A stretch of 11,691 nt of DNA, taken from assembly GCA_023392975.1 (NCBI GenBank), contig JAEWNA010000279.1, forward strand, positions 1 through 11,691, read 5' to 3'. The translations under genes and the position numbers were made by a program. Under the pieces are notes generated by a model, which worked only from the letters and a program-made list of their open reading frames with translations, searched no databases and had not been told where the DNA came from. Position 1 is the stretch's first letter; every line of letters starts with the position of its first letter. This DNA comes from Pseudomonadota bacterium (GTDB taxonomy: Bacteria; Pseudomonadota; Gammaproteobacteria; Xanthomonadales; Xanthomonadaceae). Shown piece by piece: positions 6,381 through 11,691 of this stretch.

Positions 6381-6968
6381 GCCGGCCGAAGCCCTGCCGC
6401 GCGAGACTCTTGCAGGCAGGACAAACAAGAAATCTGCAAGCGCTTTAGCGAAATCAATGACACGGTCTGCGTCAACGCTAGTGGGGAGGGAGAAATTGCC
6501 GTCAGCATGCCTTTGACCATTGGCCTCGAGGCGGACGTCGTGCGCCCATGCCGCCATATCGCTGGTGATAAGGTGGTCTGCTGCGGCCCTATCTATGCGA
6601 CTAAAGAGGCTCCCGGCATCGTACCCCTTTGCTTTGAGCATTGCGTCGACGGAGCTTGCTGCAAGCATGACCGCGCCAGCAGGCGCATGACGGGAGTTCA
6701 TGGCTTGCAAGAGGTATTCGCGCGCGGTGCCGGGAACAGTCTCATCCACATTGGACATGGCGGGGAAAATAGCAAGGACTCGATCATCCAGTACGCTGGC
6801 ATAGGCAAGGATTGCCCCGCCGCATCTTCGACACACGTAGACTCCCCAATGGCGGGGATTTGAGCCATCAACTGCTTTTGTTTTCATGTTGTGTGTAAGC
6901 GGCAACGTCGGGCTGTCCACTCCGCAATGTGAGCAACGCATCAAGTCGAGCTGTCCTATCAACCGCAT
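6375..6968 (-). CDS. Cassette-encoded zinc-ribbon / DUF4145-like protein
   Basis: 197 residues from ATG 6968. N-terminal Cys pairs CSHC and CRRC look like a zinc ribbon. The C-terminal half resembles DUF4145: AGAVMLAASSVDAMLKAKGY, then AAWAHDVRLEANGQRHADG and ALADFLFVLPARV, which recalls the family's alpha-helical domain with a conserved R-N-H patch. DUF4145 occurs in integron cassettes and in some restriction or phage-defence proteins, but no activity is established for this type. The start is uncertain: ATG 6968 has AGGA 8 bases upstream and lies 16 bases after the attC core. ATG 6941 (188 residues) starts right at RCSHCG but its AGGA is 12 bases away. The stop lies within attC site B. A+T content is higher than in the flanking genes, which suggests transfer. 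Confidence 0.75.
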   Translation of the reverse strand: MRLIGQLDLMRCSHCGVDSPTLPLTHNMKTKAVDGSNPRHWGVYVCRRCGGAILAYASVLDDRVLAIFPAMSNVDETVPGTAREYLLQAMNSRHAPAGAVMLAASSVDAMLKAKGYDAGSLFSRIDRAAADHLITSDMAAWAHDVRLEANGQRHADGNFSLPTSVDADRVIDFAKALADFLFVLPARVSRGRASAGG

Positions 6969-6983
6969 GAAAAATTTCCTAGT

Positions 6984-7095
6984 GGCTAACACATCAGATA
7001 AGCCGCCCAGTAGTGGGGCGGCAGCCATGTAAAACGGTGGTTCTTGACGCGTGGCTGCCGCCACGACAGGTGTTGGCTCGAATCAATCGCTAGGC
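6984..7095 (-). other. attC recombination site A (after the GrlR-like ORF)
   Basis: On the minus strand it begins GCCTAGCGATTGATTCGAGCC and ends GGGCGGCTTATCTGATGTGTTAGCC, the two ends of a typical attC. The outer cores are GCCTAGC (one change from GCCTAAC) and GTTAGCC. The inner arms pair perfectly over 11 bases (GGCGGCAGCCA at 7017-7027 with TGGCTGCCGCC at 7052-7062), and a further GCCGCCC/GGGGCGGC fold is present. Length is 112 bases. The TAG stop of the GrlR-like ORF is the TAG inside GCCTAGC, the usual compact cassette arrangement. Confidence 0.8.
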
Positions 7096-7425
7096 AGCGG
7101 TCGACAGAAATTTTCCGCGAATCGTGATTTTCGCTTGAGCTTGCCCAATGATATGCCCATGAGCAATAAAGTCGTTGCCGCCTGACGAATTTCCGCTAAG
7201 CTCCAAGACGAATTCCTTGAGTGGGCCAAAGACGGAAGGTACGGAGGGATTCCATTGCTTGATCGTCAAAATGGAGCTGAACTGAGCGCCATCTTCCCTC
7301 TTGGAGCCGGTGTAAATATATCCGTGATCGCCACCATTTACAGCGGTGCCTTTGAAAACAGCAATGCCTTCACCGAAATCGTTGGAGTTTGATGAGAACG
7401 TGACGCGATAGATTCCATCAACCAT
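7090..7425 (-). CDS. Cassette-encoded GrlR-like protein
   Basis: 111 residues, beginning MVDGIYRVTFSSNSNDFGEG and containing GIAVFKGTAVNGGDHGYIYTG, then a long stretch of alternating hydrophobic residues (FSSILTIKQW, FVLELSG, AKITIRGKFL) expected of a beta-barrel. The start and the GGDHGYIY region recall GrlR, the LEE-encoded negative regulator of type III secretion. Homologues lacking any link to secretion occur in environmental bacteria and in cassettes, and no secretion genes are here, so a regulatory role must not be assumed. AAAGGAGG 7 bases before the ATG is a near-perfect ribosome site. The stop codon is inside attC site A. Confidence 0.75.
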   Translation of the reverse strand: MVDGIYRVTFSSNSNDFGEGIAVFKGTAVNGGDHGYIYTGSKREDGAQFSSILTIKQWNPSVPSVFGPLKEFVLELSGNSSGGNDFIAHGHIIGQAQAKITIRGKFLSTAA

Positions 7426-7650
7426 GGGGATGCCTCCTTTGTTGAAACGCTAATTAATCATTTTGCAGCCATGGCTTGCGAAACCGCTGTGTTGGCTGCC
7501 TCACGTGTTCGCTGGAATATCACATAGCAATAATCGACGCTTGTTTCGGTATTGCCTCCCAGTCCATGCGGGTGCAATAGGCATCGATCGCATCTGCGGA
7601 ATCGCCTTCAGCGGTTCCGCCCTGCGAATACCGACATCGATGGCGTCGGC
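7426..7650. other. Gene-free stretch between the cassette array and the EF-G gene, with hairpins
   Basis: No credible ORF. It contains: the ribosome site of the GrlR-like gene; a stem GCAGCCA (7465-7471) with TGGCTGC (7493-7499), flanked by GCTAATTAATC and possibly a decayed attC or attI; an imperfect 10-bp hairpin at 7596-7620 (GCGGAATCGC...GCGGTTCCGC); and a CCGAC/GTCGG stem at 7631-7649. The last two lie directly after the EF-G stop on the minus strand and may slow or end transcription, though neither has a T run. Confidence 0.45.
7596..7620 (-). terminator. Possible hairpin terminator after the EF-G paralogue
   Basis: A stem of about ten pairs (GCGGAATCGC with GCGGTTCCGC; one T-G pair on the plus strand, A-C mismatch on the minus) around a CTTCA loop, 31 bases after the EF-G stop. 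No T run follows. Confidence 0.35.
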
Positions 7651-9714
7651 TCAATCCTCCTCATGCCTCGGCTTGTATGCCTCCACCAACCTCGACTGCA
7701 CTTGCCCCGGCACCGGCTCGTAATGGCTGAAATCCAGCGAATACCGCCCGCGGCCGGCGGTGACGGACTTCAGCTCCGCTGCATACCCTTCCAGTTCCGA
7801 TAGCGGCACCTGCGCCTTCACCACGATCTCGCCGCCGCGCATGGAGTCGGTGCCGTTGATGCGGGCGCGCTTGGAGGACAGGCCGCCGCTGATGTCGCCC
7901 ATGTGCGCTTCGGGCACGGCGACTTCGAGGTCGACGATCGGTTCGAGCACCTGCGGGCGGGCCTTGAGGATGGCATCGAGGAAGGCCTTCTTGCCGGCGG
8001 CGATGAATGCGACTTCCTTGCTGTCGACGGGATGGTGCTTGCCGTCGTAGACGATCACGCGGACGTCCTGCATCGGGTAGCCGGCGATGGCGCCGGCGGC
8101 CAGCACCTGGCGCACGCCTTTCTCGACCGCCGGCATGAACTGGCCGGGGATGGTGCCGCCCTTCACTTCGTCGAGGAACTCGAAGCCGCCGCCGCGGGGC
8201 AGGGGTTCGATGCGCAGGAACACTTCGCCGAACTGGCCGGCGCCGCCGGTCTGCTTCTTGTGGCGGTGATGACCCTCGGCGCTGCCGGAGACGGTTTCGC
8301 GGTAGGCGATGCGCGGCGGGCGCGTGGTCACGTCCACGGCGAAACGGTCCTTCAGGCGCTGCAGCTGGATGCGCAGGTGCAGGTCGGACAGGCCGCGGAT
8401 GACGGTCTCGTTGGTCTCGACCTCGTGCTCGACGTGGAAGCAGGGGTCTTCCTCGGCCAGCTTGTGCAGGGCGATCGCCAGTTTCTGTTCCTGGCCCTTG
8501 CTCGCGGCCTCGACTGCGAGCCCGAACATCGGCCGCGGGAAATCCAGCGGCGCCAGGTGGATCTGGTCCTCGTCGTGGCTGTCGTGCAGCACGGCGTCGA
8601 AATGCAGGTCGTCGACCTTCGCGACCGCGGCGATGTCGCCGGGGATGGCGTGCTCGACCTCGACGTGGTCCTTGCCCTTCATCTTGAACAGGTGGCCGAC
8701 CTTGAACGGCTTGCGGCCGTCGTCGACGAACAGCTGCGTGTCCTTCTTCACCGTGCCCTGGTAGACGCGGAAGATGCCGAGCTTGCCGACGAAGGGGTCG
8801 TTGACGATCTTGAACACGTCGGCGATGACGTGCGCGGCGGGATCGGGCGCGGCAGTGATCGCCTCTGCGGCGTCGCCGGTGCCCTTCACGAACGGCGGCG
8901 GGTTCGCCTCGCCGGGATGCGGGAACAGTTTCTCGGCGATGTCGAGCAGTTCCTTCACGCCGGCGCCGGTGCGCGCGGACACGAAGCACACGGGCACGAG
9001 GTGGCCTTCGCGCAGGCATTGCTCGAAGGCGTCGTGCAGTTCCTGGCCGCCGAGGCCTTCCTCGCCCACTTCGAGGAAATGATCCATGACCTGTTCGTTG
9101 ATCTCGACCACCTGGTCGATGATGCGCTGGTGCCAGTCGGCGACGGGGCCGAGATCACTGTCGCCGGTCGGCGTGCCGAAGCAGTCGACGACGGCGCTGC
9201 CGCCATTCGCAGGCAGGTTCAGTGGCAGCACTTCGTTGCCGAAGGTCTCGCGCAGCTCTTCGAGCAGCGCGCCGAGATCGGCGCCGTCGTGGTCGATCTT
9301 GTTGACGACGATGATGCGGCAGAGCCGTCGGCTCTGCGCGTATTCCATCATGCGCCGGGTGCCGTAGCCGATGCCGGTGTCGGCGTCGACCACCACGGCG
9401 ACGGTCTCCACCGCCGCGAGCGCGGACAGGGTGGGGCCGCGGAAATCGGGATAGCCGGGAGTGTCGATCAGGTTGACGTGGACGAGCTCTTTGCCGGCCG
9501 GGGCGTGATCCGTGCTCGCGATGGCGGCATCGATGGAGTGGCCGCGTTCCTTCTCGATCGCATCGTGGTCGGACACCGTGGTGCCGCGTTCGATCGTGCC
9601 TGCCGTCTGGAGGGCGCCGCCGGCATGCAGCAGGGCTTCGAAAAGCGTGGTTTTGCCGGCGCCGGGGTGGCCTGCGAGGGCCACGTTGCGGATTTGTGCT
9701 GTGCTGTAGGACAT
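7651..9714 (-). CDS. fusA2: Elongation factor G-like translational GTPase (divergent paralogue)
   Basis: 687 residues with the full EF-G layout. GTPase domain: G1 GHPGAGKT at 15-22, switch region ERGTTVSDHDAIEKERGHSI at 42-61, G3 DTPGYPDF at 84-91, G4 NKID at 138-141. Then come a domain-II barrel (GKLGIFRVYQGTVKKD), domain III, domain IV (QTGGAGQFGEVFLRIEP) and domain V (AHMGDISGGLSSKRARI...GRGRYSLDFSHYEP). Canonical EF-G has DTPGHVDF; here the catalytic His is Tyr and V is P, as in EF-G2-type paralogues, some of which are reported to bind GTP but lack ribosome-stimulated hydrolysis. The usual fusA is probably elsewhere, in the str operon. Start 9714 (MSYSTAQIRNVALAGHPGAG) is chosen over the ATG 30 bases upstream because AGGAG lies 8 bases before it. 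The gene is divergent from osmC and shares its upstream region. Confidence 0.9.
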   Translation of the reverse strand: MSYSTAQIRNVALAGHPGAGKTTLFEALLHAGGALQTAGTIERGTTVSDHDAIEKERGHSIDAAIASTDHAPAGKELVHVNLIDTPGYPDFRGPTLSALAAVETVAVVVDADTGIGYGTRRMMEYAQSRRLCRIIVVNKIDHDGADLGALLEELRETFGNEVLPLNLPANGGSAVVDCFGTPTGDSDLGPVADWHQRIIDQVVEINEQVMDHFLEVGEEGLGGQELHDAFEQCLREGHLVPVCFVSARTGAGVKELLDIAEKLFPHPGEANPPPFVKGTGDAAEAITAAPDPAAHVIADVFKIVNDPFVGKLGIFRVYQGTVKKDTQLFVDDGRKPFKVGHLFKMKGKDHVEVEHAIPGDIAAVAKVDDLHFDAVLHDSHDEDQIHLAPLDFPRPMFGLAVEAASKGQEQKLAIALHKLAEEDPCFHVEHEVETNETVIRGLSDLHLRIQLQRLKDRFAVDVTTRPPRIAYRETVSGSAEGHHRHKKQTGGAGQFGEVFLRIEPLPRGGGFEFLDEVKGGTIPGQFMPAVEKGVRQVLAAGAIAGYPMQDVRVIVYDGKHHPVDSKEVAFIAAGKKAFLDAILKARPQVLEPIVDLEVAVPEAHMGDISGGLSSKRARINGTDSMRGGEIVVKAQVPLSELEGYAAELKSVTAGRGRYSLDFSHYEPVPGQVQSRLVEAYKPRHEED

Positions 9715-9810
9715 GAGCGACGCTCCTTTCGCGAAGGCGATCAAGGAAGGCCGTCATGGCTGTCCGCAGTGGAGCCCCTGCCGTCCGAGCAGGTGCTCGG
9801 CGGGCGGTCA

Positions 9811-9837
9811 TGGCGGGGCGCCTGTTGGCGCCCGCCA
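9811..9837. other. Strong hairpin upstream of the EF-G-like gene
   Basis: GGGCGCC (9816-9822) and GGCGCCC (9827-9833) pair around TGTT. The stem is extended by TGGC/GCCA at 9811-9814 and 9834-9837 after one bulged G. It lies about 100 bases before the EF-G-like start and may fold in its leader RNA, or be a REP-like palindrome. Confidence 0.5.
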
Positions 9838-9895
9838 AGCATCGGGAGTTCGGTGGGCAGGGTCAAGACGCGGCGCGGCAGGACGCGCGCCGGAA

Positions 9896-9909
9896 TTGAT
9901 CGGGATCAA
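9896..9909. promoter_or_regulatory. FNR/ANR-type binding site
   Basis: TTGATCGGGATCAA is a perfect match to the FNR/ANR/DNR consensus TTGAT-N4-ATCAA and is symmetrical over 16 bases (9895-9910). It sits between the divergent EF-G-like gene (start 182 bases away) and osmC (113 bases away). For the EF-G side a TTGACC -35 (9861-9866) with GATGCT (9838-9843) 17 bases on would put the box near -70, an allowed upstream activator position; this promoter is tentative. No good -10 is seen at class II spacing toward osmC. The box suggests control by oxygen or nitric oxide, if such a regulator is present. Confidence 0.6.
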
Positions 9910-9920
9910 TCGTGCGTCTT

Positions 9921-9963
9921 GCACGTGCGCGCCACGCCCGCGCTCACGGATGTCGGCACGTGC
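9921..9963. repeat. Paired GCACGTGC palindromes upstream of osmC
   Basis: The 8-base palindrome GCACGTGC occurs at 9921-9928 and again at 9956-9963, 35 bases apart. The pair lies between the FNR-type box and the osmC ribosome site. It could be a dimeric operator. It does not match the OhrR-type TACAATT inverted repeat. Confidence 0.35.
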
Positions 9964-10021
9964 GAGACAAGCCCCTGCTGCCGGCGTAGAGTCGCGGGCG
10001 ACCTTCCGCAGGAGTTCGACC

Positions 10022-10456
10022 ATGGCCTTCAAACGCATCGCTACCGCCCGCTGGGAGGGCGACCTGATGTCCGGCAAGGGCGCGATGAGCACGCCGCAGA
10101 GTGGGCTGTTCGCCGACCAGAACTATTCGTTCAAGACGCGCTTCGGCGACGAGACCGGGACCAATCCCGAAGAACTGCTCGCCGCCGCGCACGCGGGCTG
10201 TTTCACGATGGCGGTCTGCGCCGTGCTCGGGCGCGCCGGCTTCACCCCGGACCGCATCGAGACCCGCGCCGAGGCGACGATGGAGCCGGGCATGGATCCG
10301 GGCCCGACGATCACCGGCGTGCATCTGGTGATGAGCGCCACGGTGCCCGGCATCTCCGCCGAGCAGTTCGCCGAGATCGCCAACGCCGCCAAGGCCGGCT
10401 GCGTGATCTCGCGTGCGCTGTCGGTGCCGGTGTCGCTGGAGGCGACGCTGGCCTGA
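10022..10456 (+). CDS. osmC: OsmC family peroxiredoxin
   Basis: 144 residues, the usual length of OsmC/Ohr proteins. These are cytoplasmic homodimers that reduce organic hydroperoxides with two reactive cysteines. Here Cys60 lies in LLAAAHAGCFTMA and Cys127 in KAGCVISRAL. The partner residues also align with the family: Arg40 and Glu51 in GTNPEELLAAAHAGC. The opening KRIATARWEGDLMSGKG and the GTNPEELLAAAHA motif favour the OsmC branch over Ohr. The ATG at 10022 is supported by AGGAG 7 bases before it; in-frame sequence further upstream is non-coding. It is transcribed away from the EF-G-like gene and converges with the peptidase gene across 33 bases with no clear terminator. Confidence 0.93.
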   Translation: MAFKRIATARWEGDLMSGKGAMSTPQSGLFADQNYSFKTRFGDETGTNPEELLAAAHAGCFTMAVCAVLGRAGFTPDRIETRAEATMEPGMDPGPTITGVHLVMSATVPGISAEQFAEIANAAKAGCVISRALSVPVSLEATLA

Positions 10457-10489
10457 GGTCGCGTCGCAGTTCGGTTCGCCCGGCTCGAC

Positions 10490-11503
10490 TCAGCGGGTCG
10501 GGGGCACGGCCACGATGTCGTCGCCCTCGACCGCGTCCGGCGCGTAGCGCGCGATCTTCGCCCGCAGGTCGGCGTACCAGGCGAGTTCGATCTTCTCCGG
10601 CGGCCCGATCTCCTCGGTGAACGCCTCCAGCGTGCCGCCACGGGCGAGGGTCCGGCGGAAGGCCGCGGCATGGCGTCCGTCCTCGCCGTGCAGCAGGAAA
10701 TGGACCAGGCTCCAGTATTCGATGTAGTAGCGGTTGACGTTGCGCTCGATCGGCGGCGCGTCGATGCCGGTGATGAGTGCGCGCAGCGGGATGATCCGGC
10801 CTTCGCGCACGTCGCGATCGAGGCTGCCGGACAGCCCGGCGGTGCCGAGCTGCCAAACAGGGTAGGTTTCCGGATCGATGTCGCCGAGGCGCAGTGCGCC
10901 GTCGCGCAGCCGGCTGGTGCCGAAGTAGCTGGCCAGCCCTTCGTTCGCCCATTTGGCCAGCGACAGCCCGGCGACTTCGGCGTTCAACTGGTGCGTCGCC
11001 TCGTGCAGCATCCAGTGGTACGGGCTGGGTTCGTCCTGCGGGAAGTAGGCGTAGCAGACCGGCTTGCGGTAATAGGCTTCTGCCCACCACATGCTGCGGT
11101 TGTTGGCCTGGAATTCCGCGCGGTTCGCGTACAGCGTCAGGCGGAGCCGGCCCGCGGCGGCATCGGTGCGGGGATGCACGCCGGGGAGATTGCGGGAAAA
11201 GTCGAGGTAAGCGCGATGCAGCGCTTCGACTGCGTCTGCGACCTGCCGGGTCTGCGCCTCGTCGGCGGTGGTGGTGATGCGGTAGTGGGCAGTCTCCAGC
11301 GTGCGTGCGCCGGGCAGCGGCGGCAGCGGCTGCGAGATGCGCCGCATCCACTCGGCACGGCGTGCGGCGGCCGCGCGCTTCTGTTCGACGGCGGCCGTGC
11401 GTTCGAGTGCCCGCTGTGCGTGGATCCAGTGGCGCCAGTACAGGCCGACGGCGAGGATCGCGCCGAGCGCGAGCAGCAGCCGGATCGCGGTCGTCCGTCG
11501 CAT
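10490..11503 (-). CDS. Membrane-anchored gluzincin-type metallopeptidase (DUF1570/peptidase MA-like)
   Basis: 337 residues. An N-terminal membrane segment (IRLLLALGAILAVGLYW, about 7-23) after MRRTTA fits a signal anchor with the rest periplasmic, followed by an Arg/Ala-rich helical stretch (28-56). The catalytic motif HEATH is at 167-171 (HExxH), and NEGLASYF follows with Glu188 as the likely third zinc ligand, the HExxH...E pattern of gluzincins. The upstream part (ITTTADEAQTRQVADAVEALHRAYLDF and LTLYANRAEF) resembles the N-terminal domain of DUF1570 and related proteins. The substrate is unknown. The start has only GAGG 15 bases before it, so translation may depend on that of the preceding response regulator gene, which ends 17 bases upstream. 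Confidence 0.78.
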   Translation of the reverse strand: MRRTTAIRLLLALGAILAVGLYWRHWIHAQRALERTAAVEQKRAAAARRAEWMRRISQPLPPLPGARTLETAHYRITTTADEAQTRQVADAVEALHRAYLDFSRNLPGVHPRTDAAAGRLRLTLYANRAEFQANNRSMWWAEAYYRKPVCYAYFPQDEPSPYHWMLHEATHQLNAEVAGLSLAKWANEGLASYFGTSRLRDGALRLGDIDPETYPVWQLGTAGLSGSLDRDVREGRIIPLRALITGIDAPPIERNVNRYYIEYWSLVHFLLHGEDGRHAAAFRRTLARGGTLEAFTEEIGPPEKIELAWYADLRAKIARYAPDAVEGDDIVAVPPTR

Positions 11504-11520
11504 GCGGGGCGGAAGCTGCC

Positions 11521-11691
11521 TCAGCCCTCGTCCATCCGCTGCGCCGGGTCGCCGATCTCCAGCCCGCGCAGCAGCACACTGGCCTGGGTGCGGTTGCGAG
11601 CGCCGAGTTTCTCGAAGATCGCGCTGAGGTGGGCCTTGACCGTGCGTTCCTGCACGTCGAGGCGGTCGGCGATCTGCTTGTTGAGCAGGCC
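11521..11691 (-). CDS. LuxR/NarL-family response regulator, C-terminal HTH only
   Basis: Only the last 56 residues are in the window; the gene continues beyond the right edge. GLLNKQIADRLDVQERTVKA followed by HLSAIFEKLGARNRTQASVL is the LuxR-type helix-turn-helix, including the VKAHLSAIFEKLGARNR recognition region. The tail is LLRGLEIGDPAQRMDEG. By family this would be the output domain of a two-component regulator, but the receiver domain is not visible, so a stand-alone LuxR protein cannot be excluded. It is probably co-transcribed with the metallopeptidase gene. Confidence 0.88.
   Translation of the reverse strand, partial: GLLNKQIADRLDVQERTVKAHLSAIFEKLGARNRTQASVLLRGLEIGDPAQRMDEG

Larger units (their letters stand above)
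6249..7440 (-). mobile_element. Integron gene-cassette remnant without integrase (CALIN-like)
   Basis: Two consecutive ORF-plus-attC units on the minus strand (GrlR-like then attC A; DUF4145-like then attC B), with a third small ORF after them. They stand in A+T-richer DNA between core genes. ORF stops lie within the attC sites and starts follow the attC cores closely. No IntI gene or clear attI is present in the window. Whether an integrase lies elsewhere in the genome cannot be told from here. Confidence 0.7.

Noticed and set aside
6345..6863. 172-codon plus-strand ORF opposite the DUF4145-like cassette gene
   Set aside because: The minus-strand frame has Cys-pair and DUF4145-like features, a ribosome site and a stop inside attC; this one has none of these.
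7903..10620. 905-codon plus-strand ORF across the EF-G-like gene and osmC
   Set aside because: Antisense to an unmistakable EF-G and out of frame with OsmC; low-complexity product with no ribosome site.
1..11691. CRISPR arrays, tRNA or rRNA genes
   Set aside because: No regularly spaced direct repeats and no tRNA-like or rRNA-like segments were noticed; only the features listed stand out.

Overview
The window is a high-GC gammaproteobacterial chromosome segment, most likely from the Xanthomonadaceae/Lysobacteraceae (Xanthomonas, Lysobacter, Luteimonas, Stenotrophomonas relatives). The strongest pointer is the murL-murD2 pair at the left edge. This is the alternative route to D-glutamate in peptidoglycan, described in Xanthomonas. 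A GTAG-type REP doublet and a relic of an integron cassette array, both common in this family, agree with that placement.

Layout. (1) 1-1976, plus strand: the end of murL, then murD2, overlapping by 20 bases. (2) 2074-2874, plus: an exported dienelactone-hydrolase-family protein, followed by a strong bidirectional terminator. (3) 2994-4240, minus: a polyprenyl (octaprenyl-type) diphosphate synthase gene and a small helix-hairpin-helix protein gene 8 bases downstream. (4) 4398-4931, plus: ssb, divergent from the synthase, with a perfect TATAAT on each strand of the shared intergenic region. (5) 5025-5735, minus: a lipoprotein of unknown function, convergent with ssb across a perfect hairpin. 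(6) About 5736-7650: an island visibly richer in A+T than its surroundings. It holds a GTAG-type REP doublet and three small minus-strand ORFs arranged like integron gene cassettes: a GrlR-like protein, a CxxC/DUF4145-like protein and a 69-residue Cys-containing protein. One clear and one decayed attC site separate them. No integron integrase is in view, so this looks like a CALIN (attC sites lacking an integrase) or a remnant of one. (7) 7651-9714, minus: a divergent EF-G paralogue with an altered G3 motif. (8) 9715-10021: a divergent regulatory region with a perfect FNR/ANR-type palindrome. (9) 10022-10456, plus: an OsmC-family peroxiredoxin. (10) 10490-11503, minus: a membrane-anchored gluzincin-type protease, convergent with osmC and lying 17 bases after the end of a LuxR/NarL-type response regulator that runs off the right edge.

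How the genes fit together. MurD2 and MurL act in succession on the peptidoglycan precursor. The synthase supplies the quinone side chain. Ssb, the EF-G paralogue and OsmC are core or stress functions. The cassette island is the accessory part. The items most worth following up are the cassette array, the FNR-type box between fusA2-like and osmC, and the EF-G paralogue lacking the usual catalytic histidine.
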